A DNA stretch of 35,961 bases, from positions 1-35,961 of the forward strand of contig JAGOJO010000023.1 of the NCBI GenBank assembly GCA_017995075.1, written 5' to 3'. The position numbers were made by a program, and so were the translations under genes. This document shows, piece by piece, positions 1 through 10,706 of the stretch (position 1 is its first letter; the number at the start of each line of letters is the position of its first letter). Below the pieces are notes generated by a model. It did not search any database. It was not told the origin of the DNA and saw only the letters and a list, made by a program, of their open reading frames with translations. Source of the DNA: Bacteroidia bacterium (GTDB lineage: Bacteria; Bacteroidota; Bacteroidia; AKYH767-A; OLB10).

Positions 1-1869
1 TACGACGCAACAGGATGTACAACTACAGATGTATTCATCATCACATCTCCAGACAGTCTGCACATAGACCTCACCACCACCAACGTAAGTTGCAATGGAT
101 TTAACGATGGGACTGCTGCAGCAACCGTTACCGGAGGAACAACTCCTTACTCCTATTACTGGGACAACAATGGCGAAACCACCAATTCAATCAATGGACT
201 ATATGCCGGAACTTACCAAATTGAAGTAACTGATATCAATGGCTGTATAAAAACGGCAAACTTTGAAATCACAGAACCAGCCCCTGCCATTGTTGATGCG
301 GGTCCGGATGGAGAAGTTTGTGCAGAATCTGCCTTTACATTGAACGGTTACATTGATGGTTCCACCACTGCAGCAGTATGGTCAACATCTGGAGATGGAG
401 TATTTGGAGATATCAATTTACTGCAAACAACCTACACACCAGGTATAAACGATAGTATTGCCGGCAGTGTGGTACTTGTATTAACAGGAAATAATCTGAA
501 CGGACTTTGCCCATCAAAATCCGACACATTAATTCTAACTGTAAACGGAAAACCAGAACCGGCAACAACCATCCTCGGACCACGATCAGTTTGCAGAGGT
601 AATTCTGGCAGTTTCTCCATTGCACCAACACCAAATACTGATACTTATGTATGGTCATATATAAGCGGACAAGACATCACCATTTCACCATCAATTGATA
701 ACTTAAGTGCGATTGTCACATTCGGAAACACCATTACGAACTCCGGTTCATATATTTTTGTACAAGGAATCAACCAATGTGGTATCGGAGCACCACGTCA
801 ACTTTGGGTACGACACGATATCGGAAACCCACAATTTGCTACACCTGCACAAGCAGTAGTTTGTCCAAATACAACAGGAATAATTTATAAAGTCAGAAAA
901 GTACAGGGAGCAGATTCACTCACCTGGACAGTACCAGCAGGTTGCACTTATGTACAACTCAATGACACAACTATCTCGACTGACTTTGGACCAACCTATA
1001 CAAGCGGCGACCTCATCGTAACAGCACATTTCAGCTGCGGCAATACAACATTGATCCGTAAGATCACCAGCGGCACTTCCCGTGTACCAGGTATCATATC
1101 AGGACCTAAAAACGGATTATGTGACACCACGGTTGTCTTCAGCATTGCAGCAGTATCGGGAGCCGCCTCTTATAACTGGACCATGCCTCCAGGTGCTACA
1201 ATTGTGGGACCAGCCAATGGTACTTCCATAAGTGTATACTTCGCTCCAGGATTTACCAAATCATCCATTGCTGTTGCAGGAGTAAATGCATGTGGGGTTA
1301 TCAGTAACACAAGAACTTTACAAGTATCTGAAAAACCGGCAACACCAACCACAGTAACCGGACCATCTGCAGTATGTGCAGGACAACAAAACATTCAATA
1401 CACAGTTGCAGCGGTTACAGGCGCAAACAGTTACGTATGGACAGTTCCATCCACAGCCACACTTGTTTCAGGTCAGGGCTCCAACAGTATTATTGTAAAC
1501 TGGGGCTCAGTTACAGGCAGCGTAAATGTTAAAGCGCTACGAAATTGCAGTGGGTTAAGTACAGCTAAGACCTACCCTGTAACAGTAAACTGCCGTCAAG
1601 CAGAATTTGCCAACAACGACATCAGCATCAACAATCTTTACCCGAATCCAAATCATGGTGCATTCACGTTAGAAATTAAATCAACAGTAACTACCGATGC
1701 ACAGTTTGTATTGACTGATGTATCCGGCAGAATTGTTCTACAAACACAGGAAAACATTAACGAAGGAGTCACCAACTACCCAATGTCGTTTAAAGCTGAA
1801 TCCGGCACCTATATTCTGAAAGTGATCACCTCAACAGGTGTTTCAGCCATTCGCTTCTTTGCAGAATAA
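1..1869 (+). CDS. Secreted SprB-repeat / PKD-like protein with T9SS type A sorting domain (5' end cut off)
   Basis: The frame is open from base 1, so the gene begins upstream and only the last 622 codons are visible. The first ~95 residues contain an SprB-type repeat (VSCNGFNDGTAAATV, then GGTTPYSYYW and GTYQIEVTDINGC). Several PKD-like modules follow, with recurring phrases such as SYNWTMPPGATIVGP and SYVWTVPSTATLV. The last ~80 residues are a type A sorting domain: LYPNPNHGAFTLEI, FVLTDVSGRIV, GTYILKVITSTGVSAIRF. By family knowledge such proteins cross the outer membrane through T9SS and the C-terminal domain is removed when they are attached or released. No enzymatic domain is visible in this part, so adhesion or matrix function is only inferred. 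An ATG at 340 lies inside the ORF and is not the real start. Confidence 0.9.
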   Translation, partial: YDATGCTTTDVFIITSPDSLHIDLTTTNVSCNGFNDGTAAATVTGGTTPYSYYWDNNGETTNSINGLYAGTYQIEVTDINGCIKTANFEITEPAPAIVDAGPDGEVCAESAFTLNGYIDGSTTAAVWSTSGDGVFGDINLLQTTYTPGINDSIAGSVVLVLTGNNLNGLCPSKSDTLILTVNGKPEPATTILGPRSVCRGNSGSFSIAPTPNTDTYVWSYISGQDITISPSIDNLSAIVTFGNTITNSGSYIFVQGINQCGIGAPRQLWVRHDIGNPQFATPAQAVVCPNTTGIIYKVRKVQGADSLTWTVPAGCTYVQLNDTTISTDFGPTYTSGDLIVTAHFSCGNTTLIRKITSGTSRVPGIISGPKNGLCDTTVVFSIAAVSGAASYNWTMPPGATIVGPANGTSISVYFAPGFTKSSIAVAGVNACGVISNTRTLQVSEKPATPTTVTGPSAVCAGQQNIQYTVAAVTGANSYVWTVPSTATLVSGQGSNSIIVNWGSVTGSVNVKALRNCSGLSTAKTYPVTVNCRQAEFANNDISINNLYPNPNHGAFTLEIKSTVTTDAQFVLTDVSGRIVLQTQENINEGVTNYPMSFKAESGTYILKVITSTGVSAIRFFAE

Positions 1870-1900
1870 AAATACAGAACGAAATAACGATAAGTTCCAC

Positions 1901-1947
1901 AAAAAGCAAAGCGGCTGTTTCAAATTGAAACAGCCGCTTTGCTTTTT
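1901..1947. terminator. Bidirectional intrinsic terminator between convergent genes
   Basis: Two 23-base arms (1901-1923 and 1925-1947) are exact reverse complements. The practical stem is about 20 bp around an AAATT loop, with an A-tract on the left and a T-tract on the right. It lies 31 bp after the plus-strand stop at 1869 and 13 bp after the minus-strand stop at 1961, so it can end both transcripts. Confidence 0.9.
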
Positions 1948-1960
1948 GATTTAATTTCTA

Positions 1961-4900
1961 CTATCGGACCAAACTCACATGTCCGATTTTTTCATGATGT
2001 TGTCCCCAGACATCTTCCACACGCACTGTATATACGTAAACACCTTCCTGAGCTTTTAAAGAGCTCCCCATCACACTTCCATCCCAGTCGGCATTCTCTT
2101 TACCTTCGCTAAAGAAGATCCGATCACCCCAACGGTTAAAGATGGTCAACTCCACGTTTACGATATACTCTCCTTTCACATTGAAACCTTCATTAGATCC
2201 ATCACCGTTAGGCGTAAACGCATTCGGAATCCACCAGGAGAAGATAGGCTCTACTCGAACCGGATGTTGTACTGAATCACGGCATCCATATGCATTGGTT
2301 ACCCAAAGAGTCACCATATAATTTCCGGTATCAGCATATGCATGTGAAGGTTCGAAGGCAGTTGAAGATCCGCCATCTCCGAATGTCCAGCTATAAGTAA
2401 GAGCACCCGAAGAAAGATTAATGAAATCGAAATTCGGATTCAGGATATTCTGAGTTGCAGGATCAGGCTCAAATTCCGCCATTGGTCCGGGATATACATT
2501 TACTGCGTTATTGATAGTAACAGTATTCACACAACCAGAATCAGAAGTAACACTCAAGGTAACAGGATACGAACCACTCACAGTATAAGTATGCATTGGA
2601 TTCTGCGCTGTTGAACTACCGCCATCACCAAAATCCCAATTCCATGCAACCACACTACCCGAACTGATGAACGAAGAGTCCGTAAATTGAACATCTATCG
2701 GTCCGCAACCCTGAGCATTGAGATTGGTAAAATTCGCCACAGGTAATGGATTCACAACTACCTGCCCTACTATTGTATCATTACATCCATCACCGCTCGT
2801 TACGATAAGAGTTACTGTATAAGTACCAGGTTGACTGTAGGCATATTGCGGATTTTGCAATCCGGAGATACCAGTACCATCACCAAAGTCCCAACTGTAT
2901 CCTGTAATTGTACCACCTGAAATAGTAGATGTATTTGTAAACTGTACCGGCGAATTCAGACAAGCTGTTCCGGCAGTAAATCCTGCATTTGGCAACGGAC
3001 TGATATCAATATTTACAGTATTGGTTGCACGACATCCATCAGCATTTACAGTAGTAAGACTCACTGTATAACTTCCAGCTGCGGTATAAACAGCACTTGG
3101 ACTTGCCACTGTACCTGTTGTACCATTTCCAAAATTCCAATCCCAACTCACAATAGAGTTATGAGTTCCTGTACTGGTATCTGCGAATGCAATATTATCA
3201 TTCACACAACCTGTTCCGGCAGTTGGCTGAGGGGTTGGTGCTGCATAGATCTCCACTGAATCAACAGTAGTATGATAACATCCATGATCAGACATAGTAG
3301 TCAATGAAACAGTATACCAGCCCGGAGCATTGTAGAAATGCGTAGGATCCTGAGCACTGCTTACAGCAGAATCACCCAGTGTCCATGACCAACCGGTAAT
3401 TGATCCCTGCGAGATGGTTGAATTATCCAACAACTGAACCGGACTACCAAAACAAACATTACCCGCATTAAAATCAGACTGTGGCAACGGCCAAACATTA
3501 ATTGTACGGCTAATTATGGCAGAACAACCAAACGGAGATGTCACCGTGAGATCCACTGTATAGTTACCAGCAGCTGTATACACGTGTTGTGGATTTGCTA
3601 CTGAGTCAGTAGTATTATCACCGAAATCCCAATTATAGCTAAACGAACCACCACCGGTAATCTGCGACTGATCAAAGAAATTAGTTGATCCATTCAGACA
3701 AACATCGTTGAAACTGAAATCCGCGGTTGGAACAGGGAACACGTTTACAGACTTCTGCAATGTATCCGTACAACCATCAGCAGTACTTACAATAAGTTCT
3801 ACTGTAAAGTTTCCTGTAGTAGCGAAATTATGAGAAGGATTCTGAGCAACAGATGTTGTACCATCACCAAAATTCCATTGCCATCCGTTAATTGTACTAC
3901 CTGCTACAGAAGAAGTATCCGTAAAGAGTACCGGTGAACCCAAACATACATTGTTCACACTAAATCCAGGTTCAGGCAATGCAGCCACGGCACCAGAACG
4001 ACTAAGTGTATCCGAACAGCCTTTATCAGTGTAAGCTACAAGGGTCACAGAGTAACTTCCAGCAGAAGCATAAGTATGTGCAGGTGTTTGTTGAGATGAG
4101 AAAGCACCATCTCCGAACTCCCAGTACCAACCGTTCACAGAACCTGAAGGCACGGAACTCTGATCAGTAAACTGAGAAGCATTACCATTACACACTTGTG
4201 GAACACTGAAATCAGCAACCGGCTTTGGATTTACATTTACTGTACGCGAAATAACATCTTCACATCCCTGATCAGAGCCAACACGTAAAACAACAGTATA
4301 AGAACCAGGCTGAGTGTAATAATGAACAGGATCACTCACCGTGCTGGTATTACCGTCGCCAAAATCCCAGTCGATATCACTGATGAACCCACCGTTAAGA
4401 AGCGATGTATTGTAAAACCGTACAGAATCTCCCTCACAAACATCCTGTGATGTAAAGTCTGCCTGAGGCATTGGATCAATCACCACTGTACCCAACACCG
4501 TATCGCGACAACCTGAACCTGTTGCTACGATCAATGATATTCCATAAGCCCCTGCAGTTGAATACGTATGTTGTGGGTTCTGAGAAGTTGCAGTTGCACC
4601 ATCTCCAAAATCCCACTGCCATCCACTTACTGCTCCACTTGTAACAGAAGATCCGTCGTTAAACTGCACTGCATCTCCTTCACAAACATCAACCGCGGTA
4701 AAGGCTGCAGTTGGCAACGGATCAATTTGAATAGTTCCAATTGCTGAATCGATACAACCGAAGCCGGAAGTTGCAACCAATGTTACAGGATACGACCCTG
4801 CAGCAGGGAATGCTAATGATGGAGTCTGTGATGTTGACAGAATGCCATTGCCGAAATTCCATGCCCAGTTAATAATATTTCCACTGGCAATTGAAGATGT

Positions 4901-7900
4901 ATTATTGACTGTAGTTACAGAACCTAAACATGCATCAGTAGTTGTAAAGTTCACAACTGGTAGTGGCTGCATGGTAACATTATTCGTGAAAGAAGCAGAA
5001 CATCCACCCGGATCGGTAACTGTAACAGTATAGCTTCCTGTTGTATTAACATTAATAGTTTGCGACACCGCTCCTGTAGACCATTGATACACCATTCCAG
5101 AATTCCCTGCATCAAGTGTTACATTCACACCCTGGCAAACAACAGTATTTATCGGATTCGGAGCAAGTCCGGTACCACCCTCACTTACATTGAATGAACC
5201 TGAACCCTGACAACCAAATGCATTAGTTACAACCACACTGTAAACACCGGGATCAGAAACAACAACAGATTGCGTAGTATCACCACTCGGTGACCAGAGA
5301 TAGGTCATTCCCGGATTACCGGCATTTAATGTGGTACTATAACCGGTACAGAAGAATGCATTGGTACCTGTAACAGTAGGTGTTGGATTTATTGACACTG
5401 CCACTGTATCCCGGGCAGTACATCCGCTAGCATTTGTAACGGTAACCACATACGAAGTAGCTACAGTAGGATTCACATAGACAGTGGCTGAAGTAGCGCC
5501 ATTATGTGCCCAATTGTAGGTTGTGCCACCTGTAGCTGTGAGTCCGGTAGTTGCACCATAACAAATAACTTTATCAGGTCCCGCACTTGCAACAGGCAAT
5601 GCATTTACCACAACACGAGCCGTATCATTTCTTGTACATCCGTTTGCTGCAGTTACTGTTACGATATAATTAGTAGTTGCCGCAGGATTTACAGTAATTG
5701 TTGGAGTTGTTGCGCCACCAGGTGTCCAAACATAGGTACCACCACCCGTTGCGGTTAAGCTCACATTTCCACCTGCACAAAGTGATTTATCAGGACCGGC
5801 ATTCGGAGTTGGCAAAGGCTTTACGGTTACATATGCACTATCGCGCGAAGTACACCCGTTTGCGTTTGTCACGACAACAGAGTACCAACCACTGGTAGCA
5901 GGATTAACATTGATGGCTGCCAAAGTTGAACCACCCGGAGTCCACACATATGTACCGCCACCAGTTGCAGTAAGTGTTGCCGACTGACCAAGACAAAGCG
6001 ACTGATTACTTCCTGCATCCGCAACCGGAGGAGCATTTACGGTTACCGGTTGATTTAATGTATCAGAACATCCATGAACCGTAGTACCGATCAATGTTAC
6101 ATTATAGGAACCCGCAGTATTATAAGTTACGGTCGGATTATTTTGTGTAGACGTTTGACCATTTCCAAAACTCCACTGGAAGTTACTGATGATTCCATTT
6201 GTAGATGTACTGGTATTATTCAGTGTCACAGTTCCACCCTGACAGATAATTGTAGGAGTTGAAGTAAAAGAAAGACTTGGCTGAGGATATACCTGTACAA
6301 TTGAATTGACTGTATCGGCGCAACCTCCAGGAGTAGCCACAACCAAAGTAACATTATAGTTACCGGGAGCACTAAAGGCATGCTGCGGACTTTGAGTAGA
6401 CGAAGTAGTTCCATCACCAAACGTCCAGTTCCAGCTGATAATATTCCCAAAACCAACTGAACTTTGATTGGTAAAGTTGAGATTTGAATATACGCAACCC
6501 GGATTAGCAGCGAAAGCCGCATTAGGAATCGGATAAATATTTAATGTATCAGCAATAGTAGATGTACAACCATTATTAGATGTCACCGTCAGTGTCACAT
6601 TATAAGCACCCGGAGTATTGTACACATGGATTGGATCCTGAGCATAGGAAATATTTCCATCACCCAGATCCCAGCTCCATCCGGTGATTGAACCACCATT
6701 TACTGCAGAAGCATCCATGAAGAACACACTATCATTCAAACATTCATCATTCGGAGTGAATGCAGCCTGTGGCAATGGATTTACCTGTACTGTGTTTGCA
6801 ATAGTTCCAGTACAACCGTTTCCGTCAGTAATGGTCACACTATATACACCTGCCTGACTAACGTTGATAGTCTGCGAGCTGGCACCTGTACTCCATTGGT
6901 AGTTCAAACCTGTATATCCTGCATCCAATGTTGCTGTTTGTCCCTGACAAATGGCGATTGTTGCATTATTACTGATCACCTGCCCTCCTACTGTAACCTG
7001 TGTAGAAGCTGTAGATGTACAACCAAACGAATTTGTTACAGTTACCGAATATGCTCCCTGAGAATTCACAGAGATAGTTTGAGTATTAGCACCGTTACTC
7101 CACTGATATGAAGAACCACCGGCACCGGCATCCAAAGTTGCACTCACCCCACTACAGATAAACACCCCTGCAGGCAGATTGATGACTGGATTCAGATTCA
7201 CAGTTACATTCACGAACGCTGTAGCCTGACATCCATTTGCATCGATGACATTCACCGCATATGTTGTGGAACTATTAGGAGAAACTGAAATAGTATCATT
7301 GTTATTTCCGCTTGGATTCCAGCTATAACTCACACCACCGCCTGCAATCAGTGTAGCACTTTGTCCCTGACAAATACTCACATTCGGACTTACAGTTGGA
7401 ACTGGCAATGGATTCACAAAAACATTCACGCTGTCAATTGCGCTGCAACCATTTGCATCCGTAACAATTACAGTATAGGTAGTATTTGATCCGGGAGATA
7501 CTGAAATTGGACTACCGGATAAACCACCAGGGCTCCATTGATAAGATGTACCACCGGAAGCAGTAATAGTTGCGTTAGAACCAATACAGATAGTAACATC
7601 CGGACCGGCTGCTGCAACGGGCGGACCATTGATCTGCACCGGCAGAGTCAGCGTATCCATACATCCGAAGGCATTCGCCACCACTAATGTTACTGTATAT
7701 GTACCGTTATTGGTAAATACATGAACCGGATTCTGCAAAGTAGATGTATCACCATCTCCAAAACTCCAGTAATAGGAAGTACCACCTGTAGAAGTATTAT
7801 TAAACGTAACCGGTACATTCTGACACCCACTACCAACAGCAGTAAAGGCGGCTACCGGCTGAGGATTCACCACCACATTTTGAGTAATTGAATCAGTACA

Positions 7901-9712
7901 ACCTGATGAATCAGTTACAATTAATGTAGCGGTATAAGTTCCGGGACCACCCAGGACCACAGATGGGTTCTGAGAAGTTGAAGTTGAACCATTGCTGAAC
8001 GTCCACTGCCAACTGGCACCCGGAGGAATACTTGTATTATTAAAATGGATCAATGAACCGGCACAAGTAGTATCGGTTGAAAACGAAGGAACCGGTAAAG
8101 GAGCAATCACCACAGGTTGAATGATTGTATCAGTACAACCATAAATATTCTCAACGACCAAGGTCACATTATAAGTACCCGGTCCCGGGAAATTATGAGA
8201 AGGGTTCTGTAATGTAGAGCTAGTACCATCACCGAAATTCCAGTTCCAGAACTGCATTCCTCCAGGAGTACTGCTTTGATCAGTAAACTGAACTGTGGAA
8301 TTGATACAAGCACCTGTCCATGTAAATGCTGCCGTTGGTTCAAATGCACTCAACACCTGTACTGTATCAGTGCTGGTACATGTACCATCAGAAACCGTAA
8401 CAACATATGTACCAACCGGCACGGTTTGCGTAGGACCGGTAAATCCGTTACTCCATAAATAGGTATAAGGCGGATTACCTCCCGTAGCATTTGCTGTTAA
8501 TGTAGCCAGATCACTACAAGCGATGTATTGATCCGGGCCTGCATCTACCACTATACCGGTAACTGTAATACAATATGAATAAGTATTTGCTCCAAAGAAA
8601 GGACAAGCATCATCATTTACTCTCACCGTAAAGCAATAAGGGTTGTTACTGATATCTGACGTTGAAGGTGTCCAGCAGAAAGTTCCAGTAGGATGTGGAG
8701 CACCGGCAGATGTAAAATTACCGGCAGGTATTCCGTTATTGGAAGTCAATGTCAAACTTTGGCCGGCATCTGTATCATTCGAGTAGATATCAAAACAAAG
8801 ATTATCATTCGCACAAACAGTAATATCGAAATCATTTGTACCATTTATTCCGGTTAATGTTGGTAAATCATTATTACAATTCAATACTGTAATCTGGATA
8901 TCACGAACTACCGAACCAATTAATACACCATTGCGATACTCCTGCACCAATACAGCCATAACGGTAACCTGCAACTGAGTTGGAGTAAAACAGATATCAC
9001 CGGTAGCACCATTAAATTGAATAGCCGGCGTTGAGGCCAGCGGAGTAGTCGCATTATAAGGTGCTATATAACTAACATTATTAGTTGCAGTTTGTCTTGG
9101 ATTTACAAGCGTGTAAACGAGTGAATCACCGTCCGGATCAACCGCACCGTGATTAAAGCAAAGCTCCTGACCAAGACAAGCAAACGGAACCGGTTTATTA
9201 GAGAACGTAGGCGAAGTATTACACTGAGCTACTGTATTATCGAGGTTCGCATATATAAAGAAAGTATTGGAACCAGGATTCGATATAGTAGTGATCGCAG
9301 CATTCCTGCAACACAGGGAATACGAGAACTGCCAATCAGGGCATTGCATTGGTAATGTCACCACCCCCTCGTACACCCACTCCTGAATACCCGTGAAGGT
9401 ACCACCATTACAAGTACTGGTAGCAGTCGGACATAAATACGTCACTTCCTGTCCGGTACCCGGAATCGGATAACAAGTCACACCCAGGTTCTGACCACAT
9501 GTGGTCGATCGGATGTTTACATAAACATTTGCCGGGGCATTAATACCAATACAATCGCGGTAGAAGGAAAGCCTAATCTTGTAGGTATTGCCACCGAGGC
9601 ACTCGTACGTCATATCGGCTCCCATCGCATGGCTCGCCTTTGCTTGCTCCCCGTTAAGGAAGACCAGCGCAGCTGCCAGGATAAGTAACCATCTTTGTAG
9701 AATTCGGCTCAT
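1961..9712 (-). CDS. Giant PKD/Ig-like repeat surface protein with T9SS type B (gliding-motility-associated) C-terminal domain
   Basis: About 2,583 aa from ATG 9712. An in-frame GTG at 9760 adds 16 residues, but the ATG gives a cleaner signal peptide (MSRILQRWLLILAAALVFL, ending near QAKA). Order, numbered from the GTG: an N-terminal Cys-rich domain to ~300 (SHAMGADMTYECLGG, LSFYRDC, SLCCRNA); a cadherin-like stretch to ~400; one Ig/SprB-like repeat; three PKD domains (~475-725); four Ig-like repeats; three PKD; five Ig-like repeats (~1260-1605); eleven PKD; and a type B sorting domain (~2505-2599: IPNAFTPNGDGSNE, FNRWGDRIF, WDG, GVYVYTV). PKD units carry the WxFGDG core and a GxYxVTL strand. 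By family this is a T9SS-exported cell-surface adhesin. Its N-terminal domain is shared with the protein at 23635. The substrate or partner is unknown. Confidence 0.93.
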   Translation of the reverse strand: MSRILQRWLLILAAALVFLNGEQAKASHAMGADMTYECLGGNTYKIRLSFYRDCIGINAPANVYVNIRSTTCGQNLGVTCYPIPGTGQEVTYLCPTATSTCNGGTFTGIQEWVYEGVVTLPMQCPDWQFSYSLCCRNAAITTISNPGSNTFFIYANLDNTVAQCNTSPTFSNKPVPFACLGQELCFNHGAVDPDGDSLVYTLVNPRQTATNNVSYIAPYNATTPLASTPAIQFNGATGDICFTPTQLQVTVMAVLVQEYRNGVLIGSVVRDIQITVLNCNNDLPTLTGINGTNDFDITVCANDNLCFDIYSNDTDAGQSLTLTSNNGIPAGNFTSAGAPHPTGTFCWTPSTSDISNNPYCFTVRVNDDACPFFGANTYSYCITVTGIVVDAGPDQYIACSDLATLTANATGGNPPYTYLWSNGFTGPTQTVPVGTYVVTVSDGTCTSTDTVQVLSAFEPTAAFTWTGACINSTVQFTDQSSTPGGMQFWNWNFGDGTSSTLQNPSHNFPGPGTYNVTLVVENIYGCTDTIIQPVVIAPLPVPSFSTDTTCAGSLIHFNNTSIPPGASWQWTFSNGSTSTSQNPSVVLGGPGTYTATLIVTDSSGCTDSITQNVVVNPQPVAAFTAVGSGCQNVPVTFNNTSTGGTSYYWSFGDGDTSTLQNPVHVFTNNGTYTVTLVVANAFGCMDTLTLPVQINGPPVAAAGPDVTICIGSNATITASGGTSYQWSPGGLSGSPISVSPGSNTTYTVIVTDANGCSAIDSVNVFVNPLPVPTVSPNVSICQGQSATLIAGGGVSYSWNPSGNNNDTISVSPNSSTTYAVNVIDANGCQATAFVNVTVNLNPVINLPAGVFICSGVSATLDAGAGGSSYQWSNGANTQTISVNSQGAYSVTVTNSFGCTSTASTQVTVGGQVISNNATIAICQGQTATLDAGYTGLNYQWSTGASSQTINVSQAGVYSVTITDGNGCTGTIANTVQVNPLPQAAFTPNDECLNDSVFFMDASAVNGGSITGWSWDLGDGNISYAQDPIHVYNTPGAYNVTLTVTSNNGCTSTIADTLNIYPIPNAAFAANPGCVYSNLNFTNQSSVGFGNIISWNWTFGDGTTSSTQSPQHAFSAPGNYNVTLVVATPGGCADTVNSIVQVYPQPSLSFTSTPTIICQGGTVTLNNTSTSTNGIISNFQWSFGNGQTSTQNNPTVTYNTAGSYNVTLIGTTVHGCSDTLNQPVTVNAPPVADAGSNQSLCLGQSATLTATGGGTYVWTPGGSTLAAINVNPATSGWYSVVVTNANGCTSRDSAYVTVKPLPTPNAGPDKSLCAGGNVSLTATGGGTYVWTPGGATTPTITVNPAATTNYIVTVTAANGCTRNDTARVVVNALPVASAGPDKVICYGATTGLTATGGTTYNWAHNGATSATVYVNPTVATSYVVTVTNASGCTARDTVAVSINPTPTVTGTNAFFCTGYSTTLNAGNPGMTYLWSPSGDTTQSVVVSDPGVYSVVVTNAFGCQGSGSFNVSEGGTGLAPNPINTVVCQGVNVTLDAGNSGMVYQWSTGAVSQTINVNTTGSYTVTVTDPGGCSASFTNNVTMQPLPVVNFTTTDACLGSVTTVNNTSSIASGNIINWAWNFGNGILSTSQTPSLAFPAAGSYPVTLVATSGFGCIDSAIGTIQIDPLPTAAFTAVDVCEGDAVQFNDGSSVTSGAVSGWQWDFGDGATATSQNPQHTYSTAGAYGISLIVATGSGCRDTVLGTVVIDPMPQADFTSQDVCEGDSVRFYNTSLLNGGFISDIDWDFGDGNTSTVSDPVHYYTQPGSYTVVLRVGSDQGCEDVISRTVNVNPKPVADFSVPQVCNGNASQFTDQSSVPSGSVNGWYWEFGDGAFSSQQTPAHTYASAGSYSVTLVAYTDKGCSDTLSRSGAVAALPEPGFSVNNVCLGSPVLFTDTSSVAGSTINGWQWNFGDGTTSVAQNPSHNFATTGNFTVELIVSTADGCTDTLQKSVNVFPVPTADFSFNDVCLNGSTNFFDQSQITGGGSFSYNWDFGDNTTDSVANPQHVYTAAGNYTVDLTVTSPFGCSAIISRTINVWPLPQSDFNAGNVCFGSPVQLLDNSTISQGSITGWSWTLGDSAVSSAQDPTHFYNAPGWYTVSLTTMSDHGCYHTTVDSVEIYAAPTPQPTAGTGCVNDNIAFADTSTGTHNSIVSWDWNFGNGTTGTVASPSAVYTAAGSYTVSLTTVNADGCRATNTVNIDISPLPNAGFTAGTACLNSPVQFTNTSTISGGTITGYSWDFGDGTGISGLQNPQYAYSQPGTYTVTLIVTSGDGCNDTIVGQVVVNPLPVANFTNLNAQGCGPIDVQFTDSSFISSGSVVAWNWDFGDGGSSTAQNPMHTYTVSGSYPVTLSVTSDSGCVNTVTINNAVNVYPGPMAEFEPDPATQNILNPNFDFINLSSGALTYSWTFGDGGSSTAFEPSHAYADTGNYMVTLWVTNAYGCRDSVQHPVRVEPIFSWWIPNAFTPNGDGSNEGFNVKGEYIVNVELTIFNRWGDRIFFSEGKENADWDGSVMGSSLKAQEGVYVYTVRVEDVWGQHHEKIGHVSLVR

Positions 9713-9782
9713 AGCATTGGGTTTTTCGTTTTTGCGTCCTGTTAGTTGCTTCAATTTCACAGGAATACTTTTATGGCAAAAA

Positions 9783-9790
9783 CAAATCTA
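9783..9790 (-). promoter_or_regulatory. Candidate -7 promoter box for the giant PKD gene
   Basis: On the minus strand this reads TAGATTTG, an exact match to the Bacteroidota -7 consensus TAnnTTTG, 70 bp before ATG 9712. The upstream -33 box is only weakly matched (TTTT about 18 nt further up), so the call rests mainly on the -7 box and its position. Confidence 0.4.
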
Positions 9791-10144
9791 AGTGCATGTA
9801 AAGGCCAGAAAATGAGAGATTCACACAGTGTATCAGGACTGTAAGAAAGCGTTAAAAGGAAACAAGGAAATCCTCTTTTAAATATTGATTTACAGAGCCT
9901 TACAGCAATTCAAATGATCAGCCAAATGAAAAATACACCGTAAGAAAACAGCAAGGCTGAAGCGATAATCACCTCAGGAAAAAAAAGAAGCAAACAAATA
10001 CCGCAAACATTACACAATGTGAATGTCAACAGGTGCCATAAAATCTTACTAAATTTTTAAATAACGAATCCCACAGGAACCACTAAAAAAATCATGCCAA
10101 AATAGTTGAACGAGTTGTTTGAAAAACTTAAAAATAGTACACCA
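9791..10144. other. AT-rich intergenic region, no gene seen
   Basis: About 350 bp between the start of the giant PKD gene and the end of the IPP isomerase gene, both on the minus strand. I see no convincing ORF or RNA gene. The only structure is an imperfect 20-bp palindrome at 10007-10026 (ACATT...AATGT), which is too weak to name. Confidence 0.5.
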
Positions 10145-10648
10145 TCAGAAAATCTGCTGTTTAATCAACTCACGAAACCAGAAAGTAAATCTATCCGGAT
10201 CACTATCAATTTCAGCTTTTAATTGCTGCATAGAAACCCATTTTACACTCTCAACTTCTTCAATATTTAAAACAGGAACACCATTATACTTTCCTTTCAG
10301 CACATAATCAAATTCATGCTCTGTTAGTCCATTTTCAAATTCTGCTTTATAGACGAAATGGTGAACGATCTCCACTTCAACATCCTGAATACCCAACTCC
10401 TGCTTAAGTCGACGCAAGGCAGCTTCCACAACCTCTTCGCCCGGAGCAGGATGACTACAACAGGTATTGGTCCATAAACCTCCTGAATGATATTTCGAAA
10501 ATGCCCGTTGTTGAAGCAATAACTCCCCTGCCTCATTGAAAAGGAACACTGAAAATGCACGATGTAAAATTCCTTTCACATGCGCCTCCATTTTCTCCAT
10601 TTCACCGACCACCTGATCGTCCTGATTCACAAGAATGACTTTATCCAT
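10145..10648 (-). CDS. idi: Isopentenyl-diphosphate delta-isomerase, type 1
   Basis: A 167-aa Nudix-fold enzyme that interconverts isopentenyl and dimethylallyl diphosphate in cytosolic isoprenoid synthesis. Recognised by LHRAFSVFLF (28-37), WTNTCCSHP with the expected catalytic Cys64, a Nudix-like helix GEEVVEAALRRLKQELGI (70-87), and EHEFDYV with Glu110/Glu112 matching the metal and catalytic glutamates of the E. coli enzyme. Length is close to that of the bacterial family (~180 aa). It lies 58 bp downstream of the response regulator on the same strand, so co-transcription is possible, but no functional link is apparent. Confidence 0.93.
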   Translation of the reverse strand: MDKVILVNQDDQVVGEMEKMEAHVKGILHRAFSVFLFNEAGELLLQQRAFSKYHSGGLWTNTCCSHPAPGEEVVEAALRRLKQELGIQDVEVEIVHHFVYKAEFENGLTEHEFDYVLKGKYNGVPVLNIEEVESVKWVSMQQLKAEIDSDPDRFTFWFRELIKQQIF

Positions 10649-10706
10649 GATGGAAAGATAACAAAACGGAAGGAAAAAAGTTTTTCAGTTTTAATAAGGG
10701 ATAATT

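Noticed and set aside
4842..8458. Numerous ORFs of 60-98 aa on both strands within the giant PKD gene
   Set aside because: They are out-of-frame shadows of a repetitive Thr/Ser-rich coding sequence and match no family.
10007..10026. Imperfect 20-bp palindrome ACATT...AATGT as an operator
   Set aside because: It has internal mismatches, lies ~300 bp from the nearest start, and has no second copy nearby.
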